Assembly (NCBI RefSeq): GCF_013280595.1
Contig: NZ_JAAATY010000003.1
Location: 372,001-436,000, forward strand
Origin: Kibdelosporangium persicum
GTDB taxonomy: Bacteria > Actinomycetota > Actinomycetes > Mycobacteriales > Pseudonocardiaceae
DNA length: 64,000 bases
Reading direction: 5' to 3'
The notes below the pieces were generated by a model. The model was not told where the DNA came from and did no database searches. It saw only the letters and a program-made list of their open reading frames with translations. A program made the translations under genes and the position numbers. Shown here in pieces: positions 41,982 through 48,353 of the stretch. Positions within the stretch are counted from its first letter, which is position 1. Every line of letters begins with the position of its first letter.

Positions 41982-42509
41982 ATGGCTGGCCGAGTCCTCG
42001 TCGCGGTGTCGGTGGTGCTGGCATTGACGGCATGTTCAGCGCCACCACCGGCACCGTCCGGCAACGGACTCGGCCAGCCAGTCGCATCCATCACGGAACT
42101 GGCCGATCTGGTGAAGCAGCGCGCGGGCGCGTGCAACGACGTGAAGCCCGAGACCCACGAGTACTTCACGAGTTTCGTGGGCGCACAGCAGGCGGAGTTG
42201 TACAAGCCCTTCCTCGACGAGTGGGCCACCTGCTTCGTCTCACCGGACTTCCCGAAAGTCGGCCTGGTGTTGTTCCGTGACTTCAAGGAGTTCCAGGCTT
42301 CGTGGCGGGACGCGATGACGGCCGGGCGTGTCAGCGACGCGCCCGCCTTCGGCTTCGGCAACGGATTCGCGGTCACACAAGGATATCTGGCCACGGCCAA
42401 GCTGGGCCTGTTCTTCCTGCGGTGTCACTACGACGACCCGAAGGTCCACCAGGTACCGGCCGATGTGGACGGATGTGTCTTCGCGAACCCCGAGCACCGT
42501 CACCATTAG
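41982..42509 (+). CDS. Putative secreted lipoprotein of unknown function
   Basis: A 175-residue precursor with a clear lipobox LTAC (Cys18), followed by a Pro-rich stretch and a compact domain with three further cysteines (GACNDVK, WATCFVSPDF, FLRCHYDD). I recognise no family. GGGAGAAG precedes the ATG at 41982, 37 bases after the GH6 gene, so it may be transcribed from the same CebR-controlled promoter. The second dispersed palindrome begins 11 bases after its stop. Confidence 0.78.
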   Translation: MAGRVLVAVSVVLALTACSAPPPAPSGNGLGQPVASITELADLVKQRAGACNDVKPETHEYFTSFVGAQQAELYKPFLDEWATCFVSPDFPKVGLVLFRDFKEFQASWRDAMTAGRVSDAPAFGFGNGFAVTQGYLATAKLGLFFLRCHYDDPKVHQVPADVDGCVFANPEHRHH

Positions 42510-42519
42510 CCCAGCTCCC

Positions 42520-42569
42520 CCCTCGTGAGTGTTTATCCGGGTTAGAACACGGATAAACACTCACGAGGG
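42520..42569. repeat. Dispersed 3'-end palindrome, copy 2
   Basis: Perfect 20-bp arms: CCCTCGTGAGTGTTTATCCG (42520-42539) and its complement (42550-42569), around the 10-base centre GGTTAGAACA. It sits 11 bases after the lipoprotein stop and only three bases from the cebR stop, so it can end both convergent transcripts. Confidence 0.9.
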
Positions 42570-42571
42570 TT

Positions 42572-43603
42572 TCAGGCGGACTGGCGGGTGGTCAGGGAGA
42601 CCGGGAGCACCAGGCGCTGCACCGCGGGCTCCTCGCCGGCCAGCAACTGCAGCAGCATCCGGATCATCTCGCCGACCTGCTCGGCGGGATCCTGGTGCAC
42701 GGTCGTCAACGGAGGCTCGAGCGTCGGAGCCAGGCGCGGGTTGTCGTCGAAGCCCACCACGGCGACGTCGTCGGGAACTCGCCGTCCGGCGGACTTGAGC
42801 GCTCGCAGGGCTCCGGCCGCCATCGGGTCACAGGCCGCGAACACCGCGTCCAGATCCGGCACGCGCTCCAGCAGGCGGCGCATAGCCATCTCCCCGCCGT
42901 GCAACGTGAAGTCCGCGACCTCGGCCATCCCGGTGGGATCGATCCGGGCCGACTTCAGCGTCGCCTCCCACCCGGCCAGCCGGTCCCGGGCCGAACGCTG
43001 GTCCTGCGGCCCGCCCACGGTCACGATTCGCCTGCGGCCCTGGGAAAGCAGGTACTCGACCGCTTGGCAGGCACCGGACTTGTTGTCGTAGTCCACGGTG
43101 TACAGACCCTTGCCGTTGGTGATCGACGAGCCCGCGAACACCACTGGCACCCGGAGCAGACGCAACGCCGTCGCCAGCGGGTCGCCGATGTGCGGCGCGA
43201 ACACCAGCACGCCGTCGACGTGGCCACCGTCAAGGAATTTCATGGTGCGGGGGATGTCGTCGCGGTTGTCCACGAACATCACCAGCATCTGGCTGCCCAG
43301 CTTCGCCAGTGCCCGGAACGCCGCCCGCATCACGATCAGGTAGTACGGATCGTCGAGGACCATGGATTCGGGCTCGGACAACACCAGCGCGACCGCGCCT
43401 GTCCGTTTTGTCACCAGTGAGCGGGCTGCCTGGTTCGGTGAGTAGCCGAGGTCGCGAGCGGCCGCCAGCACCGCCTCCCGTGCACGAGGGCTGACGTAGA
43501 TCTCCTCGTTCAACGCTCTCGACGCCGTCGAACGGGAAACACCCGCGTAGGCCGCGACGTCCTCCAACGTCGGCCGCCCGCCCTGGTCCGGTACTGCCAC
43601 CAC
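42572..43603 (-). CDS. cebR: LacI-family repressor of cellulose genes (CebR)
   Basis: A 343-residue LacI protein. The N-terminal helix-turn-helix is TLEDVAAYAGVSRSTASRAL, with the hinge YSPNQAARSLVTKRTG; the effector domain includes FAGSSITNGKGLYTVDYDN and VAVVGFDDNPRLAPTLEPPL. It is divergent from cebEFG-bglC. In Streptomyces, CebR binds TGGGAGCGCTCCCA and releases it with cellobiose or cellotriose. That exact palindrome occurs here at three promoters plus one-base and two-base variants, which supports the name. GTG start with AGGAGGG. Its 3' end abuts palindrome copy 2. Confidence 0.93.
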   Translation of the reverse strand: MVAVPDQGGRPTLEDVAAYAGVSRSTASRALNEEIYVSPRAREAVLAAARDLGYSPNQAARSLVTKRTGAVALVLSEPESMVLDDPYYLIVMRAAFRALAKLGSQMLVMFVDNRDDIPRTMKFLDGGHVDGVLVFAPHIGDPLATALRLLRVPVVFAGSSITNGKGLYTVDYDNKSGACQAVEYLLSQGRRRIVTVGGPQDQRSARDRLAGWEATLKSARIDPTGMAEVADFTLHGGEMAMRRLLERVPDLDAVFAACDPMAAGALRALKSAGRRVPDDVAVVGFDDNPRLAPTLEPPLTTVHQDPAEQVGEMIRMLLQLLAGEEPAVQRLVLPVSLTTRQSA

Positions 43604-43660
43604 CCCGCGCCCTCCTGTCTGCCTGGCATCAGCCTATGGCCAACGCGCCGCGATCCGCCA

Positions 43661-43674
43661 TGGGAGCGCTCTCG
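43661..43674. promoter_or_regulatory. Weak CebR-like box before cebR
   Basis: TGGGAGCGCTCTCG matches 12 of 14 bases of the CebR palindrome and lies 58 bases upstream of the cebR start. It may give weak self-control, with lower affinity than the perfect box at 43727. Confidence 0.6.
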
Positions 43675-43686
43675 GATGTCCCGGCC

Positions 43687-43715
43687 TTGACATGTGACGT
43701 AACAAAGGACACACT
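43687..43715 (+). promoter_or_regulatory. Candidate promoter of cebEFG-bglC
   Basis: A perfect TTGACA at 43687-43692 is followed after 17 bases by CACACT at 43710-43715. A start site about seven bases later would place the perfect CebR box at 43727-43740 right at the beginning of the transcript, a good roadblock position. Confidence 0.5.
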
Positions 43716-43726
43716 CGCCACACGTC

Positions 43727-43740
43727 TGGGAGCGCTCCCA
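43727..43740. promoter_or_regulatory. CebR operator before cebE
   Basis: A perfect TGGGAGCGCTCCCA, 26 bases before the GTG of cebE and downstream of the proposed promoter. This is the same position as in Streptomyces ceb operons. Confidence 0.93.
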
Positions 43741-43766
43741 GAATGCCGTCCAATGAGGGGCACGAA

Positions 43767-45053
43767 GTGCGAAGAATTCTCACCAGCGCCGCCGCCATCG
43801 GCCTGTTAGCCGGCATGACCGCGTGCGGCGGTTCGAGCGAAACGCCGTCCGGCGAAGGTCAGGCGCCGAGCGGCCCGATCGAGCTGACGATCGCCACGTT
43901 CACCGAGTTCGGCTACGAGGACCTGATCAAGGAGTACGAGGCCGGCCACCCGAACATCAAGATCACCCACCGGAAGACCGGTCAGGGCGGGCCTCACCAC
44001 CAGGACATGCTCACCAAGCTGACGGCCGGATCCGGCCTCGCCGACGTGCATGCCCTGGAAGAGGGCCACATCTCGACGTTCATCGACAAGGCCGACAAGT
44101 TCAACGATCTCAACGAGATCGGGCCGAAGGACCTCCAGTCCCGCTGGCTGCCGTGGAAGTACGACGGCGGCAAGGCCAAGGACGGCAAGCTGATCGGGTA
44201 CGGCACCGACATCGGCCCGCTGGCCATGTGCGTGCGCACCGACCTGCTCCAGGCGGCCAACATGCCGACCGATCCGGCGTCGCTCAAGACGATGCTGGCG
44301 ACGTGGGACTCGTACTTCGCCGCGGGCGACCAGTTCACCAGGGCGACCGGCAAGGCGTGGTTCGACTCGTCCTCGCAGATCTTCAACGCGATGGTCAACC
44401 AGCTCGACACCGGCTACATCAACCGGGACGACAGCCTGGCCATCGAGTCCAACACGAAGATCAAGCAGGCTTGGGACAAGGTGACCGGCGCCGCCAAGCG
44501 TGGCCAGACCGCCAAGCTGACCGCGTTCTCCAACGAGTGGAACAGCGGCTTCAAGCAGGGGGCGTTCGCCACCAAGACGTGCCCGTCCTGGATGCTCGGC
44601 GTGGTCAAGAAGCAGGCGGGCCCGGAGAACGCGGGCAAGTGGGCAGTGGTGGAGGCATTCCCGGAGGGCGGGGGCAACTGGGGCGGTTCGTACCTGACGG
44701 TGCCCAAGCAGAGCAAGCACCCGAAGGAGGCCGCCGAGCTCGCGGCCTGGCTGACCGCGCCGGAGCAGCAGCTCAAGGCGTTCAAGACGACCGGCAACTT
44801 CCCCAGCCAGGTCAAGGCCATGGAGTCGCCCGAACTGCTGGCGTACACCGACGAGTACTTCGGCACGACCAAGGTCGGCGAGCTGTTCGCCAACCAGGCC
44901 AGGAAGGTCACCAAGGCGCAGTACAAGGGCCCGCGTGACGGACAGATCCAGGAGAACGTGACCAGCCCGGCGCTTGCCGCCGTCGAGCAGGGCGCGTCGC
45001 CGGAAGACGGCTGGAAGCAGGCGGTCGACGGCGCGAAGAAGCTGGTCAGGTAG
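43767..45053 (+). CDS. cebE: Cello-oligosaccharide ABC transporter substrate-binding lipoprotein (CebE)
   Basis: A 428-residue precursor starting VRRILTSAAAIGLLAGMTAC, with Cys20 as lipid anchor. The mature protein is a family 1 sugar-binding protein: IELTIATFTEFGYEDLIKEY, GLADVHALEEGHISTF, KYDGGKAKDGKLIGYGTDIG and the C-terminal PSQVKAMESPELLAYTDEYF. GAGGGG six bases before GTG 43767 sets the start; the ATG at 43743 would lie three bases from the CebR box without a ribosome site. It should bind cellobiose and cellotriose outside the cell and feed CebFG. Confidence 0.94.
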   Translation: MRRILTSAAAIGLLAGMTACGGSSETPSGEGQAPSGPIELTIATFTEFGYEDLIKEYEAGHPNIKITHRKTGQGGPHHQDMLTKLTAGSGLADVHALEEGHISTFIDKADKFNDLNEIGPKDLQSRWLPWKYDGGKAKDGKLIGYGTDIGPLAMCVRTDLLQAANMPTDPASLKTMLATWDSYFAAGDQFTRATGKAWFDSSSQIFNAMVNQLDTGYINRDDSLAIESNTKIKQAWDKVTGAAKRGQTAKLTAFSNEWNSGFKQGAFATKTCPSWMLGVVKKQAGPENAGKWAVVEAFPEGGGNWGGSYLTVPKQSKHPKEAAELAAWLTAPEQQLKAFKTTGNFPSQVKAMESPELLAYTDEYFGTTKVGELFANQARKVTKAQYKGPRDGQIQENVTSPALAAVEQGASPEDGWKQAVDGAKKLVR

Positions 45054-45055
45054 CG

Positions 45056-46030
45056 ATGTCACAGACGACGGCGCGGTCAGCACCGTCCAAATCAGACATC
45101 GCGGTCGTCCCGCCGCGGCGCCCTTCGCCGTGGCGGGACCGGCTCTCGCGATTGGACGTCAAAGCATCACCGTACCTGTACATCGCGCCGTTCTTCCTCG
45201 TGTTCGGCGTCGTCGGGCTGTTCCCGTTGTTGTACACAGGTTACGTCTCGTTGTTCGACTGGGAGCTCGGTGACGACAACCCGGTGTTCATCGGGTTCGA
45301 CAACTACGTCGAGTTGTTCGGCGACGACCAGTTCTACAAGACGCTCACCAACACGGTGAGCATCTTCTTGTTGTCCAGCGGACCGCAGATCGTGATCGCT
45401 GTCCTGCTGGCGGCGCTGCTGAACGCGCGGCTGCGAATGCCGACGGCCTGGCGAGTGGGTGTGCTGCTGCCGTACGCGGCCTCGCTCGTCGCGATCGGCA
45501 TCATCTTCGCCAACCTGTTCGGGCCCAACTACGGACTGGTCAACTCGGTGTTCGAGCTGCTGGGCCTGGACCGGGTCGACTGGCAGGCCAACCGGTTCGC
45601 CAGCCACATCGCCATCGCGATCATGGTCAACTGGCGGTGGACCGGGTACAACGCGTTGATCATCCTGGCCGCCATGAAGGCCATTCCCCGCGAGATCTAC
45701 GAGGCCGCCTGGGTGGACGGCGCCTCGCCGATGCGCCGGTTCTTCTCGATCACCCTGCCGCTGCTGCGGCCGACGCTGATCTTCGTCGTGGTCACGTCGA
45801 CCATCGGTGGTCTGCAGATCTTCACCGAGCCCAAGCTGTTCGACGCCATGCCCGGCTCGAACAACGGCGGTTCGACCAACCAGTTCCAGACGGTGACGCT
45901 GTACATGTACCAGACAGCCTTCGAAGGCCAGCACTTCGGCTACGCCTCGGCGACCGCATGGGTGCTGTTCCTGGTGATCCTGGTGATCGCCTCGCTCAAC
46001 TTCCTGCTCACCAGGCGGCTGGTGCGATGA
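45056..46030 (+). CDS. cebF: Cello-oligosaccharide ABC transporter permease (CebF)
   Basis: A 324-residue MalF-type permease with about six helices. A polar N-terminus precedes YLYIAPFFLVFGVVGLFPLL; the ATPase-docking EAA loop reads EIYEAAWVDGASPMRRFFSI; IGGLQIFTEPKLF follows. It pairs with CebG. The ATG at 45056 is two bases after the cebE stop, and the stop overlaps the cebG ATG. No ATPase gene is in the operon, as in Streptomyces, where the shared MsiK ATPase powers CebEFG. Confidence 0.95.
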   Translation: MSQTTARSAPSKSDIAVVPPRRPSPWRDRLSRLDVKASPYLYIAPFFLVFGVVGLFPLLYTGYVSLFDWELGDDNPVFIGFDNYVELFGDDQFYKTLTNTVSIFLLSSGPQIVIAVLLAALLNARLRMPTAWRVGVLLPYAASLVAIGIIFANLFGPNYGLVNSVFELLGLDRVDWQANRFASHIAIAIMVNWRWTGYNALIILAAMKAIPREIYEAAWVDGASPMRRFFSITLPLLRPTLIFVVVTSTIGGLQIFTEPKLFDAMPGSNNGGSTNQFQTVTLYMYQTAFEGQHFGYASATAWVLFLVILVIASLNFLLTRRLVR

Positions 46031-46842
46031 GGCGGGCCGGATTCTGGATCTACGGACTGCTCGGCGCCTTCGTGCTGGGCTCGGCTTTCCCGTTCTACTG
46101 GTCGTACCTGGTCGCCAGCCGGGACAGCGGCATGCTCACCGAGCGCATCCCGCCGCTGATCCCCGGTGGCAACTTCTGGGCCAACGCGCAACGCGTGTTC
46201 GACTCGGTGGAGTTCTGGAAAGCGTTGGTCAACAGCGTGATCGTGGCGGGGGCGGTCACCTTCTCCACCGTGCTGTTCTCCACGCTGGCCGGGTTCGCGT
46301 TCGCCAAACTGCGGTTCCGCGGCCGTGATCCGCTGTTCCTGTTCATCGTGGCCACGCTGGCCGTGCCGACGCAGCTGGGCATCATCCCGCTGTACATGTC
46401 GATGGCCGACTTCGGCTGGGTGGGCGGGCTCTGGGCGGTGATGGTGCCCAACCTGGTCACCGCGCTCGGCGTGTTCTGGATGCGTCAGTACACACTGGAC
46501 GCTGTGCCGTTCGAACTCGTCGAGGCGGCGCGGATGGACGGCTGCAGCATGATCCGGGTCTACTGGCACGTCTGCCTGCCCGCGGTCCGGCCGGCCGCCG
46601 CGTTCCTCGCCATGTTCACGTTCATGACGTCGTGGAACGACTTCATGTGGCCGCTGATCGTGCTGGACGCGGGCAACCCGACCGTCCAGGTGGCCCTGGA
46701 GAAGCTGCAGAGCGGCTACTACATCGACTACTCCTTGGTGCTCGCCGGGACGACGCTGGCGACCATCCCGATCCTGATCGTTTTTGTCGCGCTCGGCAGG
46801 CAGATCGTCGCCGGGATCATGCAGGGTGCCGTGAAGGGATGA
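46027..46842 (+). CDS. cebG: Cello-oligosaccharide ABC transporter permease (CebG)
   Basis: A 271-residue MalG-type permease with six predicted helices: IYGLLGAFVLGSAFPFYWSY first, the EAA loop ELVEAARMDGCSMIRVYWHV, then FLAMFTFMTSWNDFMWPLIV. The ATG at 46027 overlaps the cebF stop (ATGA); the longer open frame upstream is out-of-frame cebF. It forms the channel with CebF. The beta-glucosidase gene starts four bases after its stop. Confidence 0.95.
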   Translation: MRRAGFWIYGLLGAFVLGSAFPFYWSYLVASRDSGMLTERIPPLIPGGNFWANAQRVFDSVEFWKALVNSVIVAGAVTFSTVLFSTLAGFAFAKLRFRGRDPLFLFIVATLAVPTQLGIIPLYMSMADFGWVGGLWAVMVPNLVTALGVFWMRQYTLDAVPFELVEAARMDGCSMIRVYWHVCLPAVRPAAAFLAMFTFMTSWNDFMWPLIVLDAGNPTVQVALEKLQSGYYIDYSLVLAGTTLATIPILIVFVALGRQIVAGIMQGAVKG

Positions 46843-46846
46843 GGCC

Positions 46847-48142
46847 GTGACGTTTCCTGAGGGATTCGTGTGGGGTGCCGCGACCGCGGCATATCAGATC
46901 GAGGGATCCAGTACAGCCGACGGCCGTGTGCCGTCGATCTGGGACACGTTCTGCCGTGTGCCCGGGGCTGTGTACAACGGTGACACCGGCGATGTGGCCG
47001 CCGACCACTACCAGTTGATGGAGCAGGACGTCCGGCTGATGTCCGAACTGGGCCTGCAGGCGTACCGGTTCTCCATCGCCTGGCCGCGGCTCGGTGACCT
47101 CAGCTTCTACGACCGGCTGGTGGACACGTTGCTGGCCAACGGCATCGCGCCGTGGGCCACGCTGTACCACTGGGATCTGCCGCAGTCGCTGGAGGAAACC
47201 GGTGGCTGGGCCAACCGGGACACCGCGTACCTCTTCGGGGAGTACGCGGAGGCCGTGGTGCGCAGGATCGGTGACCGGGTGTCGAACTGGATCACCTTGA
47301 ACGAGCCGTGGTGCGCGGCTTTCCTGGGCTACGCGGCCGGTATCCACGCGCCGGGGCGTACCGAGCCGAACGCGGCCGTGGCGGCGGCGCACCACCTGTT
47401 GCTGGGACACGGAATCGCGATGCACGCGATCCGTTCGTTCGCGCCGCACGCACAGGCAGGCATCACGCTGAACCTGTTCCCCGTGCACGCGGCGGACCCG
47501 GACGACGACGCCGTCAGGCGGATCGACGGCCTGCAGAACCGGATGTTCCTCGATCCGGTCGTGCACGGCTCGTACCCCGAGGACGTGCTGACCGACCTGG
47601 CGCCGTACGGCCTGCCGGAGACGATCAAGCCGGGCGATCTGGCCGTGATCAACCAGCCGACCGACATGCTGGGCATCAACTACTACCGCGACTACTTCGT
47701 CGAGTCCGGTACCGACCCGGTGTTCCCGTCGCCATGGGTGGGTTCCGAGCACGTGCTGTTCCCCGACCGCGGGCTGCCGAAGACCGACAGCGGCTGGGAC
47801 ATCACGCCGTCCGGTCTCACCGACCTGTTGCTGCGGCTGGACCGGGACTACCCGGGGCTGCCGCTGTACATCACGGAGAACGGCGCGGCGTTCGACGGCA
47901 TCGACGACACCAGCCGGGTGGAGTTCCTCGACTCCCACCTGCGGGCGTCGCTGTCGGCGATCCAGCAGGGAGCCGACCTGCGTGGGTACTTCCTCTGGTC
48001 GCTCGTGGACAACTTCGAGTGGGCCGAGGGGTACGCGAAGCGGTTCGGCATGGTGCACGTCGACTTCGAGACCCAGGTGCGGACCGCCAAGACCAGTGCG
48101 CACTGGTACGCCCAGGTGATCGCGGCCAACGCGCTTCCTTGA
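46847..48142 (+). CDS. bglC: Intracellular GH1 beta-glucosidase
   Basis: A 431-residue GH1 enzyme without a signal peptide: FPEGFVWGAATAAYQIEGS, acid/base Glu153 in TLNEPW and nucleophile Glu344 in YITENGAA. It should split imported cellobiose and cellotriose to glucose in the cytosol, and by removing the inducer also reset CebR. The segment after RFSIAWPRL goes straight to GDLSFYDRL, about ten residues shorter than usual GH1 sequences, where a PxGxGxxN loop is normal. GTG start with GGGATGAGG. Last gene of the ceb operon; a terminator and palindrome copy 3 follow. Confidence 0.94.
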   Translation: MTFPEGFVWGAATAAYQIEGSSTADGRVPSIWDTFCRVPGAVYNGDTGDVAADHYQLMEQDVRLMSELGLQAYRFSIAWPRLGDLSFYDRLVDTLLANGIAPWATLYHWDLPQSLEETGGWANRDTAYLFGEYAEAVVRRIGDRVSNWITLNEPWCAAFLGYAAGIHAPGRTEPNAAVAAAHHLLLGHGIAMHAIRSFAPHAQAGITLNLFPVHAADPDDDAVRRIDGLQNRMFLDPVVHGSYPEDVLTDLAPYGLPETIKPGDLAVINQPTDMLGINYYRDYFVESGTDPVFPSPWVGSEHVLFPDRGLPKTDSGWDITPSGLTDLLLRLDRDYPGLPLYITENGAAFDGIDDTSRVEFLDSHLRASLSAIQQGADLRGYFLWSLVDNFEWAEGYAKRFGMVHVDFETQVRTAKTSAHWYAQVIAANALP

Positions 48143-48152
48143 CAAGGGGAGG

Positions 48153-48188
48153 AAAGCGGGGCGGGTCTGCGCCAGCCCGCCCCGCTTT
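48153..48188 (+). terminator. Intrinsic terminator of the ceb operon
   Basis: A perfect 13-bp stem AAAGCGGGGCGGG (48153-48165) and CCCGCCCCGCTTT (48176-48188) with a 10-base loop lies 11 bases after the bglC stop. The A-rich and T-rich stem ends suit termination in both directions. Palindrome copy 3 starts only two bases later. Confidence 0.88.
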
Positions 48189-48190
48189 GA

Positions 48191-48258
48191 CCAGCTCACC
48201 CCTCGTGAGTGTTTATCCGTGTTCTAACCCTGATAAACACTCACGAGGGGTGAGCTGG
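48191..48258. repeat. Dispersed 3'-end palindrome, copy 3 (longest arms)
   Basis: The arms are 27 bp and perfect: the common 16-bp core plus a further 11 bp outward (left CCAGCTCACCC, 48191-48201). The centre is CGTGTTCTAACCCT (48218-48231). It lies between convergent bglC and the GH48 gene, directly after the ceb terminator. Confidence 0.9.
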
Positions 48259-48312
48259 GTTTATGCGGGGCTGAAGGGCTGATGCCGATGACAAGCCGTT
48301 GGCACAAAGGAA

Positions 48313-48338
48313 CTGGGCGGGCCGGTTGGCCCGCCCAG
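48313..48338 (-). terminator. Intrinsic terminator of the GH48 gene
   Basis: CTGGGCGGGCC (48313-48323) and its complement (48328-48338) with a GGTT loop form a perfect 11-bp stem 15 bases after the GH48 stop. On the minus strand it is followed by TTCCTTTG, a weak T tract. Confidence 0.82.
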
Positions 48339-48353
48339 TCGCGTGTCCGGGGC

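Noticed and set aside
43743-43766. ATG start for cebE at 43743
   Set aside because: It would start three bases after the CebR operator with no ribosome site; the GTG at 43767 has GAGGGG at the right distance and begins the lipoprotein signal.
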